This document shows positions 17,035 to 22,724 of a DNA stretch of 33,600 bases, one piece after another. The position numbers were made by a program, and so were the translations under genes. Origin of the DNA: an uncultured Methylococcaceae bacterium (GTDB taxonomy: Bacteria > Pseudomonadota > Gammaproteobacteria > Methylococcales > Methylomonadaceae). The notes beneath the pieces were generated by a model. It saw only the letters and a program-made list of their open reading frames with translations, was not told the origin of the DNA and made no database searches. Every line of letters begins with the position of its first letter. Positions within the stretch are counted from its first letter, which is position 1. The stretch spans positions 1 to 33,600 of the forward strand of contig CAIXAE010000018.1 of assembly GCA_903917345.1 (NCBI GenBank), read 5' to 3'.

Positions 17035-17511
17035 CTAGATTTTAGTGATAATAAATTCAGTTCTTGGATTACCTTCAACACAATAGATCTTCTGTGAGCA
17101 GAGTGAGCTAATAAGACAATCGTCTTGTATAATACCGCTATCAACGCAGACATCTTCAACCATCTTAATCAAGTTGGAGAGGTCTGGCTTATAGTTGTGA
17201 TACATCTGCTTAGTAAGAAGAGTCTTTTTACTCTTATTTATGGGAAGCATAAAAAAAAAGTTAATGTCGAAATGCAGCAGCCCCGTGAGTGGATCTTGTT
17301 GATACATATCATGCTGGTTACGCAATGATATTCCCATTATAAGCTTTTGGCTCTTTTGAGAATCATAAACACGGCTTCCAGATACACGGGGCCTCTTCAA
17401 TGGGATCGGTGGCTGACTAATAACATAATTAAACGAGTTGCCCGCTTTCTGCTTCAAAAAACAAGGGCTTGGTATAAACATTCCATTCTTAGGGACAGAA
17501 ATAACTCTCAT
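17035..17511 (-). CDS. RusA-like Holliday-junction resolvase
   Basis: 158 residues. The N-terminal PPIPLKRPR (34-42) matches the RusA family opening strand, and the catalytic block is present: KPD at 108-110, SNLIKMVED to 120, DD at 130-131 and Lys141. RusA enzymes are dimeric, Mg2+-dependent endonucleases that resolve four-way junctions and branched DNA; in phages they help clear branched DNA before packaging or process recombination intermediates. AAGGAAG precedes the ATG. Neighbours are the small terminase candidate and an unknown gene pair, so it probably acts at the recombination-packaging step with the ERF protein of the right arm. Confidence 0.85.
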   Translation of the reverse strand: MRVISVPKNGMFIPSPCFLKQKAGNSFNYVISQPPIPLKRPRVSGSRVYDSQKSQKLIMGISLRNQHDMYQQDPLTGLLHFDINFFFMLPINKSKKTLLTKQMYHNYKPDLSNLIKMVEDVCVDSGIIQDDCLISSLCSQKIYCVEGNPRTEFIITKI

Positions 17512-17539
17512 ATTCTTCCTTTTTTATGAAATTAATAAA

Positions 17540-17785
17540 TCAAAAATCTAAATCCGGTAATAGATCCTGAAGTGCAAAAAATATAACTCTTTTAGTTTTA
17601 TTGCCGGTACAAGCTATCATGGGAAAGTACCCATGGGCAGGATCAGGTATATGCATACTCTGGACTGTCGAAAAAAAGCCATAACATAGAGTCAATGTCT
17701 CATCATTGGCGCCTCTTGGAAGTGCATCAATAACCTTAACAAGGTCATCTCTAATATCCATAAAATTAATCACTGGCTTAGTCAT
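17540..17785 (-). CDS. Small hypothetical protein, paralogue of the next upstream gene
   Basis: 81 residues, similar over its length to 17785-18033: both start with a Thr and a short strand, have an acidic helix, a Leu-rich LTL/LLEGF segment, then PMIA, GNK, FAL and LPDL blocks. The C-terminal half PMIACTGNKTKRVIFFAL reads like a two-strand unit. Its ATG overlaps the upstream stop (TAATG). The pair lies upstream of the RusA gene. Function not recognised. Confidence 0.6.
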   Translation of the reverse strand: MTKPVINFMDIRDDLVKVIDALPRGANDETLTLCYGFFSTVQSMHIPDPAHGYFPMIACTGNKTKRVIFFALQDLLPDLDF

Positions 17786-18033
17786 TACTTCAACTCCAAA
17801 TCAGGCAAAACTGCTTTCAGTGCAAAGAGATGAATTCTACCAGACTTATTACCAAGCAGGGCAATCATTGGTATAGAAGGCCCATCATGTGGCCTTACTA
17901 AAGCTAGATCGCTGGCAAACGGAGTATTAACAAATCCTTCAAGCAATGTAAGTGATTCGTTAACATCAATTTCAATCTTGTTTAATGCAGCTAGTACGTC
18001 ATTCTTTATATTCTCAAACTTTAACTCTGTCAT
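17785..18033 (-). CDS. Small hypothetical protein, paralogue of the next downstream gene
   Basis: 82 residues with the same block order as 17540-17785 (PMIALLGNK, then HLFALKAVLPDLEL). AAAGGAGTGAG is an excellent ribosome site. The two genes probably arose by tandem duplication and have since diverged to roughly a third to 40 percent identity by eye. Without a family match the role is open; location suggests DNA metabolism or early-late transition. Confidence 0.6.
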   Translation of the reverse strand: MTELKFENIKNDVLAALNKIEIDVNESLTLLEGFVNTPFASDLALVRPHDGPSIPMIALLGNKSGRIHLFALKAVLPDLELK

Positions 18034-18069
18034 CTCACTCCTTTAAGTTATTAATCAGATCATACCACA

Positions 18070-18972
18070 TCAGTTCAAAGAGATCGCCTCTTCTTCCAAC
18101 TCAACATCATCTGCAGGGATTCTTATAATAAGATTCTTTATATGCTTCAACGCAACCTGCAAGGAACGATCCTGGGCAGTCGGTCCATCGGGCCCCTTGC
18201 CTATCTCTATCCGTAGCTTTTCCGCAACGGAGATGGCAAATCTACCCCATAAGTCAGGGTTCCAGTTATGATTCACCCAATCTATGAGATCTTTATCTTC
18301 ACGAGACCATGACTTTTTATGGGGAACATTCTTTCTATCTATAACCAGTTGCTGCTCTGAATTTTCAACTAAAAAATCAGGGGGCACCGGTACAACTTCC
18401 GTATCCATCCAGTTTCTTAAAGCCCTCCAATCATTACCATGAACTTCCCTCAAGTGGGGGAACCAACTAAACATCTTCTTCTTCTGGCCTGAAAGTAAGT
18501 AACGCCAATGGCTATTAATAACATTGTTCACGGGGTTGCGATTAGCCTCTAACTGGTATGCCCGTTTAAAGTTATCTGTTAAGAACTTGTCACGTTCTTC
18601 TGGGGTGGCTCGAGCATCCCAAGGAGGAGTTAAATCTTTCTCTGTCCAATTATTATCATTTGTCAGGTTTATTGGTGGAATTGCTGCATCGAAGGGCATC
18701 CAGTCATTCTCAACACCTAATTCTTTCTTCAAGCGAAACATACCATCGTAATCTATTGCCAAGCCATAGCTTTTTGCATAGTCCGTACATAAGCGTGTTA
18801 ACTCTTCCCACCTCTTTTGCGCAGTGAGATTCTCTTTTGTAATTCTCAATTGTAGAATGCCAACGCCGAATTTGAGCGTATCAGCATCAAATCCCATTAG
18901 CATGCATTTCCCCACAACAGAAAGGGGAATCAAGTTCATTTCATGTATATCTTTTCGTATCTTTTCTTGCAT
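18070..18972 (-). CDS. Hypothetical protein, first gene of the main leftward operon
   Basis: 300 residues, soluble, unusually rich in Trp (about ten, e.g. NDWMPF, NNWTEKDLTPPW, NSHWRY, NDWRAL, KKSWSRED). Predicted mainly helical with a central RYLLSGQKKKMFSWFPHLREV. No P-loop, nuclease or polymerase motif is visible. It follows a TTGACG/TAAAGT promoter (19014-19042) and has AGG upstream of ATG. In phages of this layout the first gene before resolvase and terminase is often a replication protein, but this is only context. No catalytic residues can be named. Confidence 0.7.
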   Translation of the reverse strand: MQEKIRKDIHEMNLIPLSVVGKCMLMGFDADTLKFGVGILQLRITKENLTAQKRWEELTRLCTDYAKSYGLAIDYDGMFRLKKELGVENDWMPFDAAIPPINLTNDNNWTEKDLTPPWDARATPEERDKFLTDNFKRAYQLEANRNPVNNVINSHWRYLLSGQKKKMFSWFPHLREVHGNDWRALRNWMDTEVVPVPPDFLVENSEQQLVIDRKNVPHKKSWSREDKDLIDWVNHNWNPDLWGRFAISVAEKLRIEIGKGPDGPTAQDRSLQVALKHIKNLIIRIPADDVELEEEAISLN

Positions 18973-19013
18973 TGTAACCTGTTAAAGTAAGTATGTATTA
19001 TGCTACCTACTTA

Positions 19014-19042
19014 ACTTTATCATTAGACTACGGGCTCGTCAA
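19014..19042 (-). promoter_or_regulatory. Promoter of the main leftward operon
   Basis: On the minus strand TTGACG (19042-19037), a 17-base spacer and TAAAGT (19019-19014), about 40 bases before the ATG at 18972. It shares TTGACRAGCCCSTA with the promoter at 19604-19632. A near-dyad overlaps its -10 region and could be an operator. Confidence 0.6.
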
Positions 19043-19519
19043 GCAAAAAGTAGTTAAAAGCCTTTTAAATTCAGGGTTTTTCGCAAGTGATATAATATTC
19101 ATGAGTAAAAAGCATCAAAGTAATAAATATGGGGTTTGGGATATATCTTTAATTCTTTATCTTGGTGCCAAATTTAAATTAAGAGAGAAGAAAATATAAA
19201 TTTAATAGAAAGACTCATTAGATACCAGAATCGTTCGTTGTATTGTAAATTTATTCGTATTTGGTTTTGGTGATTATATTCTTCCCGTTTAAGCTTCTTC
19301 CACAACGATATTGTCTTATTGTGCAACTTTATGCAGAAAAATCAGTGTTCCGAGAAACTCGTGTAGAAAAAGCATTTTTTTCTTTGCCTTTGAAATGCAA
19401 CTGCATTTGGCGTGCACCATACATGCCCTATGTGTGCATTATGCGTACGCGTATACGCGCCGCCATGACGCGCATTACTTACAAGTAAGAGTATATATAT
19501 ATTAATATTAATATTTTAA

Positions 19520-19597
19520 TAAAATAAAATGGCGTAAGGCACTTACGGCCCGCCATTTATTTTAGAGGAGCCCTCTCGCTCAGGTCACCCTCGCTCG
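19520..19597 (-). ncRNA. Candidate small RNA of about 78 nucleotides
   Basis: A leftward transcript starting about 7 bases after the TAAGAT box (19604-19609) would begin near 19597, form a first hairpin with CTCTCG/CGAGAG ends, and then a second, long hairpin (19527-19534 with 19551-19558, inner stem GTAAG/CTTAC) followed by a U-rich tail. No ribosome site with an open frame is seen within it. Promoter, compact structure and terminator together resemble a free-standing bacterial or phage small RNA. Transcription is not shown by sequence alone; the region could instead be a leader of the leftward operon. Confidence 0.45.
19527..19558. terminator. Bidirectional terminator-like hairpin
   Basis: AAATGGCG (19527-19534) pairs perfectly with CGCCATTT (19551-19558), with a second stem GTAAG/CTTAC inside. 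The minus strand continues T, A, TTTT; the plus strand continues TTTA-like T runs. It would close the small RNA transcript leftward and stop anything arriving from the left. Confidence 0.65.
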
Positions 19598-19603
19598 AGA
19601 GCT

Positions 19604-19632
19604 ATCTTATGGCGGTTTTAGGGGCTTGTCAA
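19604..19632 (-). promoter_or_regulatory. Near-consensus leftward promoter
   Basis: Minus strand TTGACA (19632-19627), a 17-base spacer and TAAGAT (19609-19604): perfect -35, ideal spacing, four of six -10 bases. It points at the structured stretch ending in the hairpin at 19527-19558 and not at a nearby gene. Confidence 0.65.
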
Positions 19633-19708
19633 GTTATTTTTTTAGAGGGTATATTTATAAAATTTATATTTCTTTACAGTCGAGATTAAATATAAAGAAA
19701 GCCATAAA

Positions 19709-19726
19709 CCCTCCAATAAAGGAGGG
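19709..19726. other. Small GC hairpin
   Basis: CCCTCC and GGAGGG form a 6-bp stem around AATAAA. Leftward it is followed by TTTATGG, so it may be a weak second terminator behind the stronger one at 19790-19821. Confidence 0.45.
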
Positions 19727-19789
19727 CTCATAACAAAATAAAAAAAATGAGAGTAATAAATGAGAATAATAAAAAGGAAAATAATCAAA

Positions 19790-19821
19790 CCTCTTACACA
19801 AGCAGGGCGGAGTGTAAGAGG
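19790..19821 (-). terminator. Terminator of the early leftward operon
   Basis: CCTCTTACAC (19790-19799) and GTGTAAGAGG (19812-19821) form a perfect 10-bp stem. On the minus strand it is followed by TTTGATTATTTT, 39 bases after the stop of the last early gene (19860-20195). Confidence 0.75.
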
Positions 19822-19859
19822 CCAAGTAAATAAACAGTTATATATTATATTAACTTTGC

Positions 19860-20195
19860 TTATAAAAATCCATAGATAATTCCCGTATTGTTTTTTACAA
19901 GACGCTCTATTTTATCAATATAATCTTCTGTGTTGCCTAATGGATTATCCAAGAACTCAGCAAAGTGTTTTCCAGTGCGAATAAGCTTATCCCAATCTAT
20001 TTTTGTAACAACAATAAAGGGCAATTTAGCAGCATAATGCATAAAAATACGATCTTTCTCAGCTGCACGTGCATTTTTTATAAAAGACTCTAATTCTTCT
20101 TCCATTGCTTCAAAAGCTATAACCCTATTCCTGGCTAGTAACTTTATTAACTTCACTCTCAGGGCAAGTCTTCTCTTTTTCTGCAGATCTGTCAT
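19860..20195 (-). CDS. Regulator-family paralogue, duplicated copy 1
   Basis: 111 residues, about half identical to 20207-20542, with which it shares MTDLQK start, AMEEEL, HYAAKLPF.VVT, FL.NP, EDY.D..ER and YGFL end. Mostly helical. The C-terminal part (VVTKIDWDK, then FAEFLDNP, then DYIDKIERL) lines up with the C-terminal domain of the 170-residue HTH protein at 21637-22149 (EQFIGFIVNPED, then FVIDKVKNYL). It may therefore be a derived Cro/antirepressor-like or partner-binding protein. The gene ends the early leftward operon; the terminator follows. The duplication is also visible in the DNA as matching ends 347 bases apart. Confidence 0.65.
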   Translation of the reverse strand: MTDLQKKRRLALRVKLIKLLARNRVIAFEAMEEELESFIKNARAAEKDRIFMHYAAKLPFIVVTKIDWDKLIRTGKHFAEFLDNPLGNTEDYIDKIERLVKNNTGIIYGFL

Positions 20196-20206
20196 TTTTG
20201 CTCCTC

Positions 20207-20542
20207 TTATAAAAATCCATACAATATTTCTTTCTTTTTCTTGAGAAAGCGCTCCATCCCATCAACATAATCTTCACTATAATCCGAAGGATTCTCCAAA
20301 AAATTAGCAAGGGCTGCTCTTGCACCCAAAATCCATGCCCAATTTATTCTGGTAACAACACCAAAAGGCAACTTAGCAGCATAATGTATAAAAAGCATAT
20401 CTTCTTTGGTACCACGTGCAACGCTTATGAAATCATCTAATTCTTCTTCCATAGCCCTAACAGTGATTACTCTATTACTGGCTAATAAATCTAAAATGTT
20501 TTCTCTCACGGCAAGCCTTCTTTCTTTCTGCAGATCTGTCAT
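20207..20542 (-). CDS. Regulator-family paralogue, duplicated copy 2
   Basis: 111 residues, paralogue of 19860-20195. Differences concentrate in the helix around residues 38-52 and around residues 64-76 (FGVVTRINWAWILGA here). An acidic EEELDD is followed by the C-terminal FLENPSDYSEDYVDGMERFL motif of the family. GGAG lies upstream of the ATG. It directly follows the 120-residue relative at 20545 in the same operon. Function inferred only as regulatory or host-interaction. Confidence 0.65.
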   Translation of the reverse strand: MTDLQKERRLAVRENILDLLASNRVITVRAMEEELDDFISVARGTKEDMLFIHYAAKLPFGVVTRINWAWILGARAALANFLENPSDYSEDYVDGMERFLKKKKEILYGFL

Positions 20543-20544
20543 TT

Positions 20545-20907
20545 TTACTCCTCTTTATCTTTTAAGTGAGCCTTAACAAGAAATAACTCGATCTTATCTA
20601 TAAAAGCTGTTGAGCAATCATTAGGATCTTTCAAGAAATCAATTAATTGTCCTAAGTCTGATTCTATTGCATTAAGATTCTCTTGCGCCCAGTCGCTATC
20701 AAAACATATAAAAGAAAAAGATGAGTCGCTGCCCTTTAACATCTTTAAAGCTTCTTCTTTTGCCAAAGCATTTAGATACACTATATGTGGCGATGTCTTT
20801 CCAATAAATTTCTTCATGAGCATCTGTAAAAATTTGAACTGAAGCTCTTCTCTTCTTTTTTTTTCAATTCTATTCTTTTCTAAACACTCTACTATATATT
20901 CTAACAT
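20545..20907 (-). CDS. Regulator-family paralogue, 120 residues
   Basis: Starts with a highly charged helical region (KNRIEKKRREELQFKF), then a middle with SFSFICFDSDWAQ and a C-terminal LIDFLKDPNDCSTAFIDKIELFL that matches the FL.NP....DKIE.FL signature of four other genes in this block. The match to the HTH protein is confined to the last 45 residues. The stop is 2 bases before the next ATG. Acidic C-terminal tail KDKEE. No DNA-binding motif is complete, so a protein-protein role, such as antagonist of the repressor, is possible. Confidence 0.6.
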   Translation of the reverse strand: MLEYIVECLEKNRIEKKRREELQFKFLQMLMKKFIGKTSPHIVYLNALAKEEALKMLKGSDSSFSFICFDSDWAQENLNAIESDLGQLIDFLKDPNDCSTAFIDKIELFLVKAHLKDKEE

Positions 20908-20910
20908 TTC

Positions 20911-21042
20911 TTATCCCTGATTACCGAAAAGCATAAAGAATATTATCACTGCTGTAACAAAAATAACCAAGTATGCTAAAAAGTTAAAAAACTTGCTTAT
21001 AGCACAAGGTTCTTCTGGTATTGGTTCCCAATGGTTATTCAT
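20911..21042 (-). CDS. 43-residue single-span membrane protein
   Basis: Reads MNNHWEPIPEEP, then a hydrophobic helix of about 22 residues (FFNFLAYLVIFVTAVIIFFM, residues 18-37) and a short LFGNQG tail. TTGGAGTGGAAC lies upstream, within the end of the 21035-21403 gene, and the 8-base overlap suggests translational coupling. Could be a small holin-like, antiholin or host-membrane effector; no family match. Confidence 0.6.
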   Translation of the reverse strand: MNNHWEPIPEEPCAISKFFNFLAYLVIFVTAVIIFFMLFGNQG

Positions 21043-21403
21043 AGTTCCACTCCAAATGACTCATTGATTCATCTATCTTAGAAAGAACATGGTCAGGTGC
21101 TGCTTCAGGTCTTAATAAAAATTGCTTCAACTCTTCAACTGTTACCTCACATTCTTCTGCACATTCTTTAAACCATTCTTCATCAACAGCTATGAAAGGT
21201 AAAGTATATTTTAATGTAACTGGGTCTTGAACGTGATATAAGTTTTTGCCTATCGCATCATGTTCTTCATTGTACATGCCACCATATTCACCTACTAATA
21301 AATCTCGCATACCCTTAAGATCGCCTCTGTCACACAAACTTAAAGGCTTGTAATCATAATCATTTTCCAAAGCTTTGCTAATGAAATCATTATCTATTGG
21401 CAT
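21035..21403 (-). CDS. Regulator-family paralogue, 122 residues
   Basis: N-terminal 70 residues are unique (acidic, Tyr/Gly-rich, DRGDLKGMRDLL). From about residue 66, YTLPFIAVDEEW, then CEVTVEELKQFLLRPEAA, then HVLSKIDESM aligns with LPF..V....W, .FL.NP and DKIE of the other family members, and with the second domain of the HTH protein (GITPEQFIGFIVNPED, FVIDKVK). A possible degenerate helix-turn-helix. It has its own promoter with operator repeats (21432-21490), so its expression is probably repressed by the HTH protein. Confidence 0.6.
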   Translation of the reverse strand: MPIDNDFISKALENDYDYKPLSLCDRGDLKGMRDLLVGEYGGMYNEEHDAIGKNLYHVQDPVTLKYTLPFIAVDEEWFKECAEECEVTVEELKQFLLRPEAAPDHVLSKIDESMSHLEWNYE

Positions 21404-21431
21404 TTCTTTTCTTTCTTTTGGTTTTTAAATC

Positions 21432-21451
21432 TCTATGTAAATCTATGTAAA
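21432..21451. promoter_or_regulatory. Operator: two tandem TCTATGTAAA boxes
   Basis: TCTATGTAAA at 21432-21441 and again at 21442-21451, head to tail with a 10-bp period, so both face the same side of the helix. The pair lies just downstream of the -10 box of the leftward promoter at 21462-21490. The same decamer occurs at 22220-22229 in the divergent control region. Confidence 0.75.
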
Positions 21452-21461
21452 TCACTTAATC

Positions 21462-21490
21462 AATATAGCGTATATAAAAGGCTTTTGCAA
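21462..21490 (-). promoter_or_regulatory. Leftward promoter for the 122-residue gene
   Basis: Minus strand TTGCAA (21490-21485), a 17-base spacer and TATATT (21467-21462), 59 bases before the ATG at 21403. The two operator boxes lie over the expected start of transcription, where a bound protein would block it. Confidence 0.6.
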
Positions 21491-21514
21491 GAAAATAAAT
21501 TAATTATTATTTCT

Positions 21515-21634
21515 TTACTGTTTTGATATTAAATCAATTATGAGCTCAACGGCCATAGCAGCAAATATAATGAACAATATCATATCCGGGTTGTGGTACG
21601 CGTAGATGCATAAAAGCACTTTAACTAATTTCAT
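21515..21634 (-). CDS. 39-residue single-span membrane protein
   Basis: Reads MKLVKVLLCIYAYHNPD then a hydrophobic stretch MILFIIFAAMAVELIIDLI. The ATG is 2 bases after the stop of the HTH gene (21637), so it would be translated by coupling; the upstream GGGATGA can serve as a ribosome site. A second tiny membrane protein of the early operon; function unknown. Confidence 0.5.
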   Translation of the reverse strand: MKLVKVLLCIYAYHNPDMILFIIFAAMAVELIIDLISKQ

Positions 21635-21636
21635 AA

Positions 21637-22149
21637 TTATTCATCCCATCCTTGATGGCTTTCTATCTTCTCTATCATTTGATTCACTGTTTTTATGCCA
21701 TACAAATAGTTCTTAACCTTATCTATAACAAAGTTCCCGCAATCTTCAGGGTTAACTATAAAGCCTATAAACTGCTCTGGTGTAATGCCAATATCTTCAG
21801 ACCATTCAGTATAAGATCTCTTAAACGTCACAAATACTTCTAACAACTCATTGCGCATATTCTCATATATCGACTTAGTGGCAACTGGCTGAATTATCTT
21901 TCTTTTATGAAGCTCTTCCTTTCTTTTATCTTCTATGACCTTCTTCTTATTGATCTTATATATATATTCAACAATCTTAACGGAGACTATCCGCGAAGGT
22001 ACATGGGTCCCATTTAAAAAGTTAATTAATGTATGCTGAGTAATCCCAATTCTCTTCGCATGCTTTATCAATGTAGCAGGTTCATTCTTTAACGCTTCAA
22101 TAAATGCAGCATGTAATTCTTTGTGGTCTTTGTAAAAATCATCTTGCAT
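21637..22149 (-). CDS. Two-domain HTH repressor-like protein
   Basis: 170 residues, first gene of the early leftward operon. Domain 1 (about 10-66): EALKNEPATLIKHAKRIGI then TQHTLINFLNGTHVPS then VSVKIVEYI, the helix pattern of Cro/CI-type DNA-binding domains (turn Gly at 35, recognition helix 37-45). A Lys/Arg-rich linker (67-95) leads to a second copy-like unit (about 98-152): RSYTEWSEDIGI, TPEQFIGFIVNPED, FVIDKVKNYL. The two halves are alignable, suggesting internal duplication. It probably binds the TCTATGTAAA/TTTACATA boxes in its own promoter region and at 21432-21451. GGAG precedes the ATG. The role as lysogeny-type repressor or early-gene switch is inferred; no integrase was found. 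Confidence 0.7.
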   Translation of the reverse strand: MQDDFYKDHKELHAAFIEALKNEPATLIKHAKRIGITQHTLINFLNGTHVPSRIVSVKIVEYIYKINKKKVIEDKRKEELHKRKIIQPVATKSIYENMRNELLEVFVTFKRSYTEWSEDIGITPEQFIGFIVNPEDCGNFVIDKVKNYLYGIKTVNQMIEKIESHQGWDE

Positions 22150-22176
22150 GGCTACTCCGCTGGTTTAATTTAACAT

Positions 22177-22231
22177 GTTTTACATAAATTTACATAATAA
22201 TGCTTGACATACAGCATAGTCTATGTAAAAC
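22177..22231. promoter_or_regulatory. Divergent control region with face-to-face promoters and operators
   Basis: Arms GTTTTACATA (22177-22186) and TATGTAAAAC (22222-22231) are a perfect 10-bp inverted repeat. TTTACATAA is directly repeated at 22179-22187 and 22189-22197, a 10-bp period. Leftward promoter: TAGACT (22223-22218), 18 bases, TATTAT (22199-22194). Rightward promoter: TTGACA (22204-22209), 16 bases, TAAAAC (22226-22231). The operator boxes cover the -10 of each promoter, as in lambdoid switches. Confidence 0.7.
22204..22231 (+). promoter_or_regulatory. Rightward early promoter
   Basis: A perfect TTGACA at 22204-22209 with a weak -10 (TAAAAC at 22226-22231), 40 bases before the ATG at 22271. 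The -10 overlaps a TCTATGTAAA operator box. Confidence 0.6.
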
Positions 22232-22270
22232 TAAAAGTGAATTAATTTTTTAACAATTTCGGGAGCTCAC

Positions 22271-22579
22271 ATGGAAAGAAAATTTCACTGCAATCAATGT
22301 AATAATGAATACACTGCTAAATACTATTTCTTAGCACCTTTCTGTTCTGAAAGATGTGAAGAACTGTTCTTAGATTATGCCCCAGCAGACCTTATAGAAA
22401 AGGTCTATAGCACGCACAAAGAAACCATAGATTCACAAGAAGAAATGCCGTACCATAATATCAATACTATCTATTGTGAATCATGTAGAAGTACGATAGA
22501 TTATGGTTATATAGATGATCGTGTTATCATTACATGCTCTGCTCTATGCTCAGATGTATTTTTAGACACCGTAAAATAG
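22271..22579 (+). CDS. Double zinc-knuckle protein
   Basis: 102 residues with two similar Cys clusters: C7-C10 with C25-C29, and C69-C72 with C89-C93, each CX2C...CX3C. Each half is about 25 residues with aromatic residues between the Cys pairs, typical of zinc ribbons or treble clefs used for nucleic-acid or protein binding. The middle (30-62) is acidic and helical. GGGAG precedes the ATG; it is the first gene of the rightward early operon and is followed by a terminator at 22592. It may modify host transcription, but that is conjecture. Confidence 0.75.
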   Translation: MERKFHCNQCNNEYTAKYYFLAPFCSERCEELFLDYAPADLIEKVYSTHKETIDSQEEMPYHNINTIYCESCRSTIDYGYIDDRVIITCSALCSDVFLDTVK

Positions 22580-22591
22580 AAGATGAAGTAT

Positions 22592-22628
22592 GGCGCTCCT
22601 AACTCCCTTTCAAGGGGCGCCTGCTTTT
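22592..22628 (+). terminator. Terminator after the zinc-knuckle gene
   Basis: GGCGCTCC (22592-22599) with GGGGCGCC (22614-22621), an 8-bp stem with one G-T pair, followed by TGCTTTT. It would separate or attenuate expression of the first rightward gene from the ERF genes. Confidence 0.7.
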
Positions 22629-22639
22629 AAAAGGAAAAT

Positions 22640-22714
22640 ATGGACGACATACTAAAAATAATGCTTTGCATAGTGTTTTATCATTGGTTACATGATTTAA
22701 TTAAAGGCGCATAA
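22640..22714 (+). CDS. 24-residue hydrophobic peptide
   Basis: ATG at 22640 with AAAAGGA upstream reads MDDILKIMLCIVFYHWLHDL then IKGA and stops at 22714, with an amphipathic to hydrophobic helix. The next gene's ribosome site overlaps its stop. It could be a leader peptide for the downstream membrane protein or a genuine small membrane peptide; no more can be said. Confidence 0.35.
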   Translation: MDDILKIMLCIVFYHWLHDLIKGA

Positions 22715-22724
22715 AAGGATGAAA

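Larger units (their letters stand above)
18973..19859. other. Long non-coding region, candidate origin and RNA locus
   Basis: About 890 bases without a credible protein gene. From left to right: a near-dyad (18984-18993 with 19008-19018) under a leftward promoter; an AAATGCA/TGCATTT dyad at 19393-19408; a GC-rich block at 19441-19475 containing the perfect 12-bp palindrome CGCGTATACGCG (19448-19459); an AT-only-like stretch 19490-19530; a hairpin used as terminator on both strands; a leftward promoter; a small CCCTCC/GGAGGG hairpin; and a terminator of the early operon. Palindromes beside an AT-rich segment are what an origin can look like; this is an inference. Confidence 0.55.
19859..20555 (-). 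repeat. Tandem gene duplication with 347-bp period
   Basis: The two copies of the 111-residue gene are bounded by conserved DNA: CTTATAAAAATCCATA at 19859-19874 and 20206-20221, and a 22-base block at 20178-20199 and 20525-20546, then CTCCTCTT in both. Every match is offset by exactly 347 bases, so the duplication is recent enough that flanking sequence persists while the middles have diverged. Confidence 0.8.

Noticed and set aside
18993-19488. Short plus-strand frames (18993-19199, 19261-19488) in the noncoding region
   Set aside because: No Shine-Dalgarno site, unusual composition, and overlap with palindromes and the promoter; treated as noncoding, although a 32-residue peptide from 19101 cannot be excluded.
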